Shown: positions 6,100 to 13,655 of the stretch, piece after piece
Layout of the letters: each line of letters begins with the position of its first letter
Position numbering within the stretch: the first letter of the stretch is position 1
Assembly (NCBI GenBank): GCA_015258785.1
Contig: JABZHP010000023.1
Location: forward strand, 1 to 15,937
Reading direction: 5' to 3'
Source: Atopobium sp.
Lineage (GTDB): Bacteria; Actinomycetota; Coriobacteriia; Coriobacteriales; Atopobiaceae
Length of the DNA: 15,937 nucleotides
Position numbers and translations under genes: made by a program
Notes under the pieces: model-generated
What the model saw: the letters and a program-made list of their open reading frames with translations, nothing else
What the model was told of the DNA's origin: nothing
Databases searched by the model: none

Positions 6100-6378
6100 C
6101 TATATTAGTATAAGGCCCAGCGTCGAAATGGCAAAACGTTCCACAAGATTAAGCACAAAAAGTGCAACAATCGGCGAGAGATCGACGCCAGAAATTGGAG
6201 GAATCACCTTCCTAAACACATTGAGATATGGCTCAACAATTTTGCCAATAGCCTTAAGAATGTTCTTAACCGAATCATTTGAAACGGTAATCCAAGAGGA
6301 CAGGCACCATACCACAATGCAGACGCTGTAAATCCTAAACAAGGTATAGAGTGCGTTTAAAACATAATACGAGAACAC
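6100..6378 (-). CDS. YggT family small membrane protein
   Basis: A 92-residue hydrophobic protein with two membrane segments, about residues 6-28 and 65-90. They flank a polar loop, SSWITVSNDSVKNILKAIGKIVEPYLNVFRKVIPPISGVDLSPIVAL, which carries the family pattern of TEPxLxxFRkxIPPxxGxDlSPivalL. The biochemical role is not established; YggT genes commonly lie next to sepF and divIVA or near ftsZ in Gram-positive bacteria, suggesting a cell-envelope or division-linked function. The start is GTG (6376-6378) with a perfect GGAGG 5 nt upstream, all inside the 12-nt gap after the sepF stop, so sepF and yggT are one transcription unit. Confidence 0.9.
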   Translation of the reverse strand: MFSYYVLNALYTLFRIYSVCIVVWCLSSWITVSNDSVKNILKAIGKIVEPYLNVFRKVIPPISGVDLSPIVALFVLNLVERFAISTLGLILI

Positions 6379-6390
6379 AAAAACCTCCAG

Positions 6391-7074
6391 TTACCTGGTA
6401 ATCTCGCCCTCATCAGCAAGCTTATCAAGATCAGCCTGCGTCAAAGAGACACCATGAGGAAGTACAACAAAAACACGGTCAGCAACTTCGTCAACAGCGC
6501 CATCAAGGCCATAAGAAAGACCAAAACTGAAGTCCAAAATTCTCTTAGCAACCTCAATGTTGGTGTTCTTAAAGATAAGGACAACTGGCTGACCAGTACG
6601 AACACGACGAACTACCGACTGAACATCGTCATAAGAAACAGGACGAAGAACGTATGGTGGCAACTGTCCGGAATAGCTTGTACGACTCACAGGACGAAGA
6701 CCAATGTCACCAGGAGTTGGCAAATTTGGGCTTACCGTATGCTCGTAAGAAGGAGTGTATCCGGAAGGCTCCTGACGAGATGCATACGCAGAAGCACGGG
6801 AGCGCATATCCTGCTGAGGATTGTAAGAAGCGGCTGGATTGGTGCTGATTGGCTTACCAGAGCGTGTATACACAGAAACACTCTCTGCTTCTGGCCTGGA
6901 TGGATTACCCAGTAGTCTGTTGGAAGAGCCTTGCTGTGCACGGTCATCGTACGAACGAGGAGAAGCTTCGTCTACCTCGTCATAGCCCTCATCGCCGTAA
7001 TACTCATCGTCGTAGTACTCATCGTCCTGACCACCACGAAGCTTTGCTCTTAGCGTATCAAGAATGCTCATCAT
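6391..7074 (-). CDS. sepF: Cell division protein SepF
   Basis: A 227-residue protein. The N-terminus MMSILDTLRAKL forms the short amphipathic membrane-binding helix typical of SepF. A long acidic, Tyr/Asp-rich then Ser/Pro-rich linker (about 15-140) includes the repeated DDEYYDDEYYGDE. The C-terminal SepF core (141-212) reads VLRPVSYDDVQSVVRRVRTGQPVVLIFKNTN, then AKRILDFSFGLSYGLDGAVDEVADRVFVVLP. SepF binds the C-terminal peptide of FtsZ and tethers the Z ring to the membrane, which is particularly important where ftsA is absent, as it appears to be here. Two adjacent ATGs (7072-7074 and 7069-7071) follow AAAGG; either could start the protein. The linker is long compared with the Bacillus protein (about 150 residues in total), as in other actinobacterial SepF. 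Confidence 0.92.
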   Translation of the reverse strand: MMSILDTLRAKLRGGQDDEYYDDEYYGDEGYDEVDEASPRSYDDRAQQGSSNRLLGNPSRPEAESVSVYTRSGKPISTNPAASYNPQQDMRSRASAYASRQEPSGYTPSYEHTVSPNLPTPGDIGLRPVSRTSYSGQLPPYVLRPVSYDDVQSVVRRVRTGQPVVLIFKNTNIEVAKRILDFSFGLSYGLDGAVDEVADRVFVVLPHGVSLTQADLDKLADEGEITR

Positions 7075-7132
7075 TGTGCCTTTCTGTAACGCACGTAACT
7101 TCTTACTACTGTATCAAAAACTTGCAACTATT

Positions 7133-7900
7133 TTAGTGCCCACTCAACATATAGACTGGGTCAAACAATACTCGACCCAGGCGAATAGTCGTAGAGCCCT
7201 CTTCAATGGCATACGTAAAGTCATCACTCATGCCACAAGAAAGAACATCTAACTTCAAGCCAACTCGTTGGCTCAAGCAATCACGCAATTCTCGAAGTCC
7301 TGAGAATGTTCTCTTGGCGCGCTCTGGATCATCCTTTGGTGCCATAGTCATCAGACCCACAACAGAAATGTGCGGAAGCTCAACAATCTTTTGAATAGAC
7401 TCTGACACTTCTTCTGGCGAGAAACCCGATTTTGAGGCTTCAGCGGAGACATTTACCTCAAGTAGAACAGACTCCTCAGTACCCTTCACCTCAGCACGCT
7501 TTGAAACCGCCTCTGCAAGATGTTCGGAAGAAATTGAATGAATGTAGCGAACCTTACCAACTACCTGGTTAATCTTGTTCTTCTGAAGATTGCCAATCAT
7601 GTCAAACGTTATCTCAGACGCAAAAGGAGTTTCAGATAAACACGTCAGTTTATGTGTCAGCTCTTGTGGGCGATTCTCGCCAAAAACCCTATAGCCTGCC
7701 TTATAAGCTGCAAGGACAGCCTCAACAGGTACGGTTTTGGAGACAGCCACAATTTCAATCTCAGAGGCGCTTCTGTCGGACTTTTTTGCAGCATCCGCCA
7801 CAAGCGACTCAATCTGAGCTCTACGAGCCTTTATAAACTCAAGATATTCGTCTGAATCGTACGTCATAGCCATCATCTCTTGCGGTGAATACCTCAACAT
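7133..7900 (-). CDS. yggS: YggS/PLPBP family pyridoxal-phosphate-binding protein
   Basis: A protein of up to 255 residues, a single-domain alanine-racemase-like barrel that binds PLP and buffers its cellular supply without known catalysis. The PLP lysine is K55 in EIVAVSKTVP. Other family blocks are YRVFGENRPQEL (70-81), FDMIGNLQKNKINQV, GLMTMAPKDDPE and LSCGMSDDFTYAIEEGSTTIRLGR. The start is uncertain. The ATG at 7898-7900 lacks a clear ribosome binding site, while internal ATGs at 7876, 7873 and 7867 are close to weak AAGAG or GATGG sequences; homologues usually begin about where the last one lies. The 71-nt gap upstream holds a direct repeat. Placement between ftsZ/pgeF and sepF is the common Gram-positive arrangement. 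Confidence 0.92.
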   Translation of the reverse strand: MLRYSPQEMMAMTYDSDEYLEFIKARRAQIESLVADAAKKSDRSASEIEIVAVSKTVPVEAVLAAYKAGYRVFGENRPQELTHKLTCLSETPFASEITFDMIGNLQKNKINQVVGKVRYIHSISSEHLAEAVSKRAEVKGTEESVLLEVNVSAEASKSGFSPEEVSESIQKIVELPHISVVGLMTMAPKDDPERAKRTFSGLRELRDCLSQRVGLKLDVLSCGMSDDFTYAIEEGSTTIRLGRVLFDPVYMLSGH

Positions 7901-7906
7901 CTTACG

Positions 7907-7968
7907 TAAACGTTTAACGACTTTTTTATAGACCTAAACGCCTTCTCCGATAGCGCTAAACGTCTTCT
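7907..7968. repeat. Direct repeats and palindrome between pgeF and yggS
   Basis: CTAAACGCCTTCT (7934-7946) and CTAAACGTCTTCT (7956-7968) match at 12 of 13 positions and start exactly 22 bp apart, about two helical turns. A third TAAACG begins the perfect palindrome TAAACGTTTA (7907-7916). All lie in the 71-nt gap between the two genes. A TATAAA-like -10 on the minus strand falls between the repeat and the palindrome. This suggests a bound regulator or an internal promoter; which protein is unknown. Confidence 0.5.
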
Positions 7969-7971
7969 ACC

Positions 7972-8781
7972 CTACTTTGACACCATGTAAGCAACGGCCG
8001 CGTGTCTTCCGCACTTGCCATGCTCTGCTCGGTACGAGAAGAACCGCTCTGTTGTAGAGGCGGTCGAGTCAGTAACCTCTTCGATAGCAGACGCTCGTAC
8101 ACCAGCATCTACCAGTGCGGCTCTGACGGCATATCCAAGATCTAAGTACCTCTCGCCAGATGCACGGTCTACAACGCCGGGACCAAACTCTTGTAAGAAC
8201 ATCTGGATAAGCTCTGGAGAAACCTCGTAGTCAGCGCCGCCAATGTGCGGACCAATATAGGCTTTGACCTCAGAGGGCTTGGCGCCAGTTGCCTGGCAAA
8301 GCGCCTCGGTTGCGCGCGCAGAAATGCGGGCAATTGTGCCTTTCCAGCCAGAATGCGCCACCGCAAATCCGCCGGGAGCTACAAGAATTACGGGCACACA
8401 ATCGGCAAACGCCAACATCACAGGCGTATTTTGAACCGTACATACTATGGCGTCTGCACCAGCTTCCGCCTCAGCTTTAGTCAGTTCAAAAGCCTCTGAT
8501 GTATTGGAAGTCAGGCAAACTACCTTGCTTCCGTGTACCTGATGAGGAATAAGGAGCTGCGAGAAAAGCTCGCCAGCTCCAAGAGCCTCTAAGACCAGCT
8601 GGCGGTTCTTTTGTACCCGTTGCAGATTGTCTCCACACCTACTGCCCAGATTGAGGGATGCAAACTCCCCTTCTGAAAAACCGCCAGTACGCTCAGTAAA
8701 TGCGAGCGTGACCCCGCATGGAACCTCAGGATCCATGAGCAGGGTCACGCCGTGTAAGCACTGTCTATTCAGCGCGCACAT
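7972..8781 (-). CDS. pgeF: Peptidoglycan editing factor PgeF (YfiH/LACC1 family)
   Basis: A 269-residue YfiH-type protein, formerly called a multicopper polyphenol oxidase or laccase. Family members act as purine nucleoside phosphorylase-like enzymes, and E. coli YfiH (PgeF) removes wrongly incorporated amino acids from UDP-MurNAc precursors. The Zn ligands are visible: H83 in HQVHG, C128 in ADCVPV and H143 in HSGWKGT. GPHIGG and the C-terminal FFSYRAEHGKCGRHAAV complete the pattern. The ATG lies 2 nt after the ftsZ stop codon (TAA AT ATG) with no clear ribosome binding site, so translation is probably coupled to ftsZ. An internal ATG at 8736 also lacks one. A muropeptide-editing role fits the mur genes upstream; the exact substrate is inferred from the family. 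Confidence 0.9.
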   Translation of the reverse strand: MCALNRQCLHGVTLLMDPEVPCGVTLAFTERTGGFSEGEFASLNLGSRCGDNLQRVQKNRQLVLEALGAGELFSQLLIPHQVHGSKVVCLTSNTSEAFELTKAEAEAGADAIVCTVQNTPVMLAFADCVPVILVAPGGFAVAHSGWKGTIARISARATEALCQATGAKPSEVKAYIGPHIGGADYEVSPELIQMFLQEFGPGVVDRASGERYLDLGYAVRAALVDAGVRASAIEEVTDSTASTTERFFSYRAEHGKCGRHAAVAYMVSK

Positions 8782-8783
8782 AT

Positions 8784-9920
8784 TTAGATGCGGCTACGCT
8801 TAAGGAAGTCTGGAATATCAAACTCTTTCTCATTAGAAGAGTTGTTGGTGCGAGCAGGCTGTGGCTGAGCAGCTACAGGACGAGTTGGCTGTGGCTGAGC
8901 AGGACGGCTTGGACGGCTTGCGCTCTGGGTGTTCAGGGTTGGAAGCTGCTGCTGAACGTTAGAGTCATTGAAGCCGGTTGCGATAACGGTTACGCGAACC
9001 TGATCGCCCAGGGACTCATCAACAACAGTACCAAAGATGATGTTTGCGTCAGGATCAACGTTCTTAGCAACCAGGTCAGCTGCCTCATTAATCTCCTGAA
9101 TACCAAGGTCTTTATTACCAGCAATAGAGAGAAGAACGCGGGTTGCACCCTCGATGGAGCTCTCAAGCAGGCGGCTAGAAATTGCCTCGGTTGCAGCATC
9201 TGCAGCGCGGTTATCACCAGCAGCAATACCAATGCCCATCATTGCGCTACCTGCGCCCTTCATGATGGTGCAGACGTCTGCAAAGTCGAGGTTGATCAGA
9301 CCAGGAACAGTGATGAGGTCGGTGATACCCTGGGTGCCCTGGCATAGAACATCGTCAGCCATGCGGAATGCCTCAAGCATAGTGGTCTTCTTCTCAGAAA
9401 GATCAAGCAGACGATCGTTTGGAATAACAATGAGCGTATCAACATTCTCGGAAAGAGTCTTGATACCGTCAGCTGCAGAACCATAACGACGACGGCCCTC
9501 GAAGGAGAATGGCTTAGTAACAACGCCAACGGTCAGTGCGCCAACGTCATTCTTTGCAATATCAGCAACAACTGGAGCAGCGCCGGTACCAGTACCGCCA
9601 CCCTCACCAGCAGTAATGAAGACCATATCAGCGCCAGCAAGTGCAGCCTTGATCTCGTCGCGGCTATCCTCTGCTGCCTCTTTACCAACCTCAGGGTTAG
9701 CGCCAGCACCAAGACCCTTGGTGATGTCAGTACCGATGTGAACCTTAATGTCAGCATCGGAGATTGCAAGAGCCTGTGCATCGGTGTTTACAGCAACGAA
9801 CTCAACGCCACGGATGCCTTCTTCAATCATGCGGTTGACAGCGTTAGTTCCGCCGCCACCAACGCCAACAACCTTGATAACAGCAAGATAGTTGTTAAGG
9901 GTATCGGTGTCCTTAATCAT
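8784..9920 (-). CDS. ftsZ: Cell division GTPase FtsZ
   Basis: A 378-residue tubulin homologue that polymerises into the Z ring. GTP-binding loops are visible: GVGGGGTNAVNRM (19-31), NTDAQAL (45-51) and the tubulin signature AGEGGGTGTGAAP (104-116). The T7 loop NLDFADV (210-216) supplies the catalytic Asp. The E in GEGGGTGTG is the actinobacterial form. After the polymerising core, a Pro/Gln-rich linker (about 325-362) leads to the conserved C-terminal peptide EFDIPDFLKRSRI, the docking site for SepF and other partners. The ATG at 9918-9920 has a perfect AAGGAGG 5 nt upstream. There is no ftsA between ftsQ and ftsZ. The 247-nt upstream gap probably holds a dedicated promoter. Confidence 0.98.
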   Translation of the reverse strand: MIKDTDTLNNYLAVIKVVGVGGGGTNAVNRMIEEGIRGVEFVAVNTDAQALAISDADIKVHIGTDITKGLGAGANPEVGKEAAEDSRDEIKAALAGADMVFITAGEGGGTGTGAAPVVADIAKNDVGALTVGVVTKPFSFEGRRRYGSAADGIKTLSENVDTLIVIPNDRLLDLSEKKTTMLEAFRMADDVLCQGTQGITDLITVPGLINLDFADVCTIMKGAGSAMMGIGIAAGDNRAADAATEAISSRLLESSIEGATRVLLSIAGNKDLGIQEINEAADLVAKNVDPDANIIFGTVVDESLGDQVRVTVIATGFNDSNVQQQLPTLNTQSASRPSRPAQPQPTRPVAAQPQPARTNNSSNEKEFDIPDFLKRSRI

Positions 9921-10087
9921 GTCTTCCTCCTTGAGGCACGCTTGTGCCCGTTTGTCCCGGAGCGCGACTGCGCTTAGGCTACGTTTATGCGCTCGCAGAA
10001 CCGCTGTATAAAACCCTAAACCTCAAGTTAAGGCTTACGCTTCATGCAAAGCGGGGTATATTTGCACAACTGACCCATACAAGTCAA
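9921..10087 (-). promoter_or_regulatory. ftsZ leader: strong RBS, stem-loops and candidate promoter
   Basis: The ribosome binding site AAGGAGG is at 9926-9932. Two nucleotides upstream of it, GGCAC-GCTT-GTGCC (9935-9948 on the plus strand) is a perfect 5-bp stem with a tetraloop. A longer-range GAGCGC/GCGCTC pair (9960-9965 and 9989-9994) could form a second stem. Candidate promoter elements on the minus strand are TATACC (10055-10060) with TTGTAT (10077-10082) at 16-bp spacing, overlapped by TTGACT (10082-10087). None is a strong match, so promoter position is tentative. Confidence 0.45.
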
Positions 10088-10145
10088 ATAATATGTAGAA
10101 ATTGTGAAGAAACCTGGTAAACGGTAGGAAACTATTCCCTAACGG

Positions 10146-10162
10146 CGCGCATTGTCTGCGCG
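10146..10162. repeat. GC-rich hairpin just after ftsQ
   Basis: CGCGCA-TTGTC-TGCGCG is a perfect 6-bp inverted repeat beginning 5 nt past the ftsQ stop codon (read on the minus strand). No T-run follows, so it is at best a weak terminator or a 3'-end stabilising stem that could lower read-through into ftsZ. Confidence 0.5.
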
Positions 10163-10167
10163 TTTAC

Positions 10168-11226
10168 CTACGAAACACCAGAACCAGACTGAACATTTCC
10201 GGTAGAAACTCGCCTATAGGTTGGGCTTGCAGGTGTTCTTACGTTCAAGTACGTAAGCTCTCCTGGGAACTGCTTAAGCATTGCCAAAATCACTTTTTCT
10301 TTGTCAGCAATCTGTGTTGGAGAGCCCAAAGCAACCTGTACACCGTTGGTTAGGGTGACAGAGATTGCATCAACGCTACTTGCTGAGTAACTCACAATTT
10401 GCGAAGTAAGCTCTGATGAGAACGTAGACTGATACTGCATAACCGCTTGAATTTCTGTGTCTGTTGCTGTGGTGCCTGCTACAGGAGAAACCGTTGCAGG
10501 AACATCGGTAATCAGCAGCTCACCTTCTGAGGTTGCCTTCTCAAGCGCAACAGTGGCAGTAGTCTTTCCTTCTGGTACGTTAAGCTGATCTGCCTCTAGC
10601 CAGACATTATTCTCGCCCAAATACCATGCAACCGGACCAGAAGAAAGCGCCACTATGGCTGTAACCTTACGCTCTGTGATAGTAATGCGCAGCGTATTAG
10701 GGAACTGCCTCTCGTACGTTGCAGAAGCTACCCAAGGGTCCTTCTGAAGTTCTTGGGTAATAAGGGATTCATCCATATTGAGCAGCGTTGTTCCCTCTTC
10801 TACTGCAATGAGCTTTTGAATTTGCTCGTTAGAGACGTGCTCTGTTGGCTCTACCTGAATGTTGGTAATAGCAAAGACTGAGGAAGAACGTAGGACGAGA
10901 AAAGCAATGCCAGCGAGAAGGGCAAGGCTAAGCAAAACGATAAAGGTCGTGCGTACTGCCTTAAACGATACCTTTCTGCTGTGTTTAATACGCTCAGCAC
11001 GAGCTTGAGCTGCAGTTTTTGTAGCGTTATTTGGCTTTTTGGCAGAAATCTTTTTAGCAGAAGGCTTGGCATCAGAAGCTGTAGCCTCAACCTTTGGCTT
11101 AGGCTTAAAGGCCTTACTCATAAAAGAAGGCTTAGTAGCCCCTGCCGTCTGAGTAGAACCAGACGATAACGGCTCCCTTTTTGTGCCCTTACGGCGTGTT
11201 GTTTGCTTTGAAGTATCTTCTGCCAT
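10168..11226 (-). CDS. ftsQ: Cell division protein FtsQ/DivIB
   Basis: A 352-residue bitopic divisome protein from the ATG at 11224-11226. A long basic, Lys/Thr/Ala-rich cytoplasmic tail (1-92) precedes one membrane helix, TTFIVLLSLALLAGIAFLVL (93-112). An extracytoplasmic POTRA domain follows (about 117-190; SVFAITNIQVEPTEHVSNEQIQKLI, then DPWVASATYERQFPNTLRITITERK). The FtsQ/DivIB core runs on to a short Ser/Thr/Gly tail. FtsQ bridges cytoplasmic and periplasmic-side division proteins. The frame stays open 35 codons further upstream into murB. I chose this start because TAG of murB is followed by GGAAG and the ATG 7 nt later, and because the upstream residues overlap the conserved MurB C-terminus. 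The cytoplasmic tail is long compared with proteobacterial FtsQ. Confidence 0.93.
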   Translation of the reverse strand: MAEDTSKQTTRRKGTKREPLSSGSTQTAGATKPSFMSKAFKPKPKVEATASDAKPSAKKISAKKPNNATKTAAQARAERIKHSRKVSFKAVRTTFIVLLSLALLAGIAFLVLRSSSVFAITNIQVEPTEHVSNEQIQKLIAVEEGTTLLNMDESLITQELQKDPWVASATYERQFPNTLRITITERKVTAIVALSSGPVAWYLGENNVWLEADQLNVPEGKTTATVALEKATSEGELLITDVPATVSPVAGTTATDTEIQAVMQYQSTFSSELTSQIVSYSASSVDAISVTLTNGVQVALGSPTQIADKEKVILAMLKQFPGELTYLNVRTPASPTYRRVSTGNVQSGSGVS

Positions 11227-11233
11227 ATCTTCC

Positions 11234-12148
11234 CTATGCCCCAAAACCCAGAAGTTTAACCTCTGGCTGAAGATCAATGTCAAACTTTTCTTGGACCGCA
11301 TCGTGTGCTCTGCGCATAAGTGCAATGACATCTGAGGCGGTGGCGTTACCGGTATTCACAATAAAGTTGGCATGAACATCAGAAATCTGTGCGCCGCCTT
11401 CAGTAACTCCCTTAAGACCACATTCTTCAATAAGTGCACCAGCAGACCTACTGCCTGGGTTCTTAAAGACAGAACCGCAGCAAAGCTGACCAGTTGGCTG
11501 AGTATTTCTTCTACGCTGCAAGAGTGTATCCATGCCAAGAGCAACTTTAGGACGATTAGATGCTGTCAGCGCAAACGTTGCCTCAAGAATGATTTCATCT
11601 GGTGCAAACGTAGTGTAGCGATAACCCCATTCAATCTCGGAGGCATCGTAGCGTACAAGACCCTTACCAGGCTTAAGTACCACGCAATCACGGACGGCTT
11701 TACCAATCCAATCATGCCTAGTACCTGCGTTCATCGAAAGAGCGCCGCCAATAGTTCCGGGGATACCAGCACACATCTCAAGGCCAGAAAGACCTGCTTT
11801 CATGGCCTCATTGCAAACGCGCGCCATAAGCGCACCGGCACCTGCAGTAATGAGGTTATTTTCGCCAACTGAAATGGTAGAAAGCTCATCGTCGAGCACA
11901 ATAACGCAGCCGTTGTAGCCCTTATCAGAGACAAGGATGTTTGAACCCTTGCCCAAAAGCACCCAATCAACTCGATTAGCTGCAAGCACCTCAAGCACAC
12001 GCACCAGCGCCACGTGGCTGTGAACAGCAGCAAAAAGCGACGCCTTACCACCAATCCTAAAGGAGGTATGGTGGCTCAGCGGCTCATCTTGCTTGATTGT
12101 TGCATCAAGGGCCCCAGAAAGGCTTACATAGGCGTTAAACAAGCTCAC
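11234..12148 (-). CDS. murB: UDP-N-acetylenolpyruvoylglucosamine reductase MurB
   Basis: This FAD enzyme reduces UDP-GlcNAc-enolpyruvate to UDP-MurNAc with NADPH. The FAD-binding domain shows PLSHHTSFRIGGKA, LLGKGSNILVSD and GLEMCAGIPGTIGGALSMNAG. The substrate domain shows CCGSVFKNPGSRSAG, with the catalytic Ser in GSVFKNP, then HANFIVNTGNATASDV and QPEVKLLG with the C-terminal catalytic Glu. The frame is open back to an ATG at 12223, which would overlap murC by 65 nt. I prefer GTG at 12146-12148, which has AGGA 8 nt upstream, starts 10 nt after the murC stop and gives 304 residues, the usual family size. No key residue is missing. The gene precedes ftsQ by only 7 nt. Confidence 0.93.
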   Translation of the reverse strand: MSLFNAYVSLSGALDATIKQDEPLSHHTSFRIGGKASLFAAVHSHVALVRVLEVLAANRVDWVLLGKGSNILVSDKGYNGCVIVLDDELSTISVGENNLITAGAGALMARVCNEAMKAGLSGLEMCAGIPGTIGGALSMNAGTRHDWIGKAVRDCVVLKPGKGLVRYDASEIEWGYRYTTFAPDEIILEATFALTASNRPKVALGMDTLLQRRRNTQPTGQLCCGSVFKNPGSRSAGALIEECGLKGVTEGGAQISDVHANFIVNTGNATASDVIALMRRAHDAVQEKFDIDLQPEVKLLGFGA

Positions 12149-12158
12149 GACAGAGGTC

Positions 12159-13574
12159 CTAGTGGTTCTGAAGACGCTCTTTGAGTGCGCGGATAAACAT
12201 TGGTCCAATCTGAGTGACGTCACCTGCGCCTTGAGTAATCAACAGATCTCCTGGTTTAACCGTATCAAGAAGGTCTGCGATAAGATCGCGGCGAGAAGGA
12301 ATGTAGCGCACGTCAGAAACAGTATGAGCAGCCTCAACCCTTGAAGAGACAGTCTTGCCCGAGACACCTGGAATAGGCAGCTCACCTGCTGAGAAGACAT
12401 CCATGACGCGCAAAACGTCAATGCCGTCAAACGCATGGGCAAACGAATCCGCCAAATCCTGCGTTCTGCTGTAGCGGTGTGGCTGGAAAACAACAACAAC
12501 ACGCTTAAAGCCAAGAGGAAGAGCTGCAGACATGGTTGCTGCAATCTCGGTTGGATGATGGCCGTAATCGTCTACGACGGTAATACCGTTGATGTCGCCT
12601 ACGTGCGTAAAGCGACGGCGTGCGCCCTTGAACTGGGAAAGCGCTGCTGCGGCCTGGTCAAGATCAAAGCCAAGAGCATCAGCAACAGCAATTGCAGCGG
12701 TTGCGTTTGCAACATTGTGCTTACCAGGATTAGCTGGAAGTACCACAGAGATAGTCTGACCAGAAGGAGTCTTGATGGTAAGAGGATTCTCAATACCAGC
12801 TTTTCTCTCCTCCTGTGTGCAAACAAAATCGCAGCTTGAATCAAAGCCGTAGGTTACTACGTGCCTACCAGTTGACTGAGCAAGTTCAACGTAATGAGGA
12901 TTATCGCCGTTGATAACAACAGTTTCTTCCTTATCAAGCAAGCTCATAAACTCACAGAAGGTCTTCTCGATATTCTCTAGAGAGCCGTAGTGGTCAAGGT
13001 GATCTGCCTCAATATTGGTGACAACAACCACGTTAGGGTTAAGGAACATAAACGAACCGTCAGACTCGTCCGCTTCGCAGACAAAATACTGGCCATTACC
13101 GTTTTTACCGTTGGTGTCGTAGCCCTCAACAACGCCACCTATCAAAAATGATGGATCAGCGCCAAGCTTGTCCAGCATGGTAGCAACCATAGAAGATGTG
13201 GTGGTCTTGCCGTGAGTGCCCGCAACAGCAATGGTCTTGCGGCCGCGCGACAAATACGAGAGCATCTTAGCGCGAGGCCAAATAGGAATGGAAAGCTCAC
13301 GTGCGCGAATGACCTCTGGGTTTGTCTCTGGGATTGCGGTAGAGGTAACAATGACATCAGGCATCACAGCGTCAATAGTGGCTGCGGTGTGGCCGATGCT
13401 TACCTGAATACCTGCATCTTCAAGCTCTCTAACATAATGCGAGCTCTTTAGATCGGAGCCGGTAACGGTGCAGCCGCGCTCGTGCAGAACAAGCGCAATT
13501 CCGCTCATACCTGCGCCACCAATTCCAATAAAATGTGCACGCGAGATGGTCTTCTCGCCCATGGAATCTGCCAT
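12159..13574 (-). CDS. murC: UDP-N-acetylmuramate-L-alanine ligase MurC
   Basis: ATP-dependent ligase that adds L-alanine to UDP-MurNAc, the first residue of the stem peptide. From the ATG at 13572-13574 the protein is 471 residues. It has the N-terminal Rossmann motif FIGIGGAGMSGIA (15-27), the ATP P-loop AGTHGKTTTSS (118-128), EADESDGSF (167-175), NIEADHLDHY (187-196) and, in the C-terminal ligase domain, GARRRFTHVG and DDYGHHPTEI. The start has GGAAAGG 7 nt upstream. A further upstream in-frame ATG at 13628 lacks a ribosome binding site, would add 18 atypical residues and would place a perfect inverted repeat inside the coding region. The spacing to murG is 81 nt; the 3' end abuts murB. 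Confidence 0.95.
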   Translation of the reverse strand: MADSMGEKTISRAHFIGIGGAGMSGIALVLHERGCTVTGSDLKSSHYVRELEDAGIQVSIGHTAATIDAVMPDVIVTSTAIPETNPEVIRARELSIPIWPRAKMLSYLSRGRKTIAVAGTHGKTTTSSMVATMLDKLGADPSFLIGGVVEGYDTNGKNGNGQYFVCEADESDGSFMFLNPNVVVVTNIEADHLDHYGSLENIEKTFCEFMSLLDKEETVVINGDNPHYVELAQSTGRHVVTYGFDSSCDFVCTQEERKAGIENPLTIKTPSGQTISVVLPANPGKHNVANATAAIAVADALGFDLDQAAAALSQFKGARRRFTHVGDINGITVVDDYGHHPTEIAATMSAALPLGFKRVVVVFQPHRYSRTQDLADSFAHAFDGIDVLRVMDVFSAGELPIPGVSGKTVSSRVEAAHTVSDVRYIPSRRDLIADLLDTVKPGDLLITQGAGDVTQIGPMFIRALKERLQNH

Positions 13575-13607
13575 AAGAGAGCCTTTCCAAGTATTGTTAT
13601 CGTTTGA

Positions 13608-13626
13608 GTCTTGGACATACCAAGAC
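13608..13626. repeat. Inverted repeat in the murG-murC gap
   Basis: GTCTTGG-ACATA-CCAAGAC is a perfect 7-bp inverted repeat with a 5-nt loop, 33 nt upstream of the murC ATG and 29 nt past the murG stop codon. No T-run follows on the minus strand. It would form a stable stem-loop in the transcript or serve as a dyad operator. Its position supports the shorter murC start. Confidence 0.6.
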
Positions 13627-13655
13627 ATGTTTACTCTAACGCAAAACCGAATGTT

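Noticed and set aside
11227..11331. FtsQ starting at the upstream ATG at 11331, inside murB
   Set aside because: The extra 35 residues are an alternative frame of the conserved MurB C-terminus; the ATG at 11226 has its own GGAAG just after the murB stop.
12149..12223. MurB starting at the ATG at 12223, overlapping murC by 65 nt
   Set aside because: The extra 25 residues have no family resemblance. A GTG with AGGA at a proper distance lies 10 nt after the murC stop and gives the usual length.
13608..13626. Transcription terminator between murG and murC
   Set aside because: The stem is perfect but is followed by a mixed sequence without a T-run on the minus strand, so intrinsic termination is unlikely.
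13575..13628. MurC starting at the ATG at 13628
   Set aside because: No ribosome binding site, 18 atypical residues and a perfect inverted repeat within them; GGAAAGG serves the ATG at 13574 instead.
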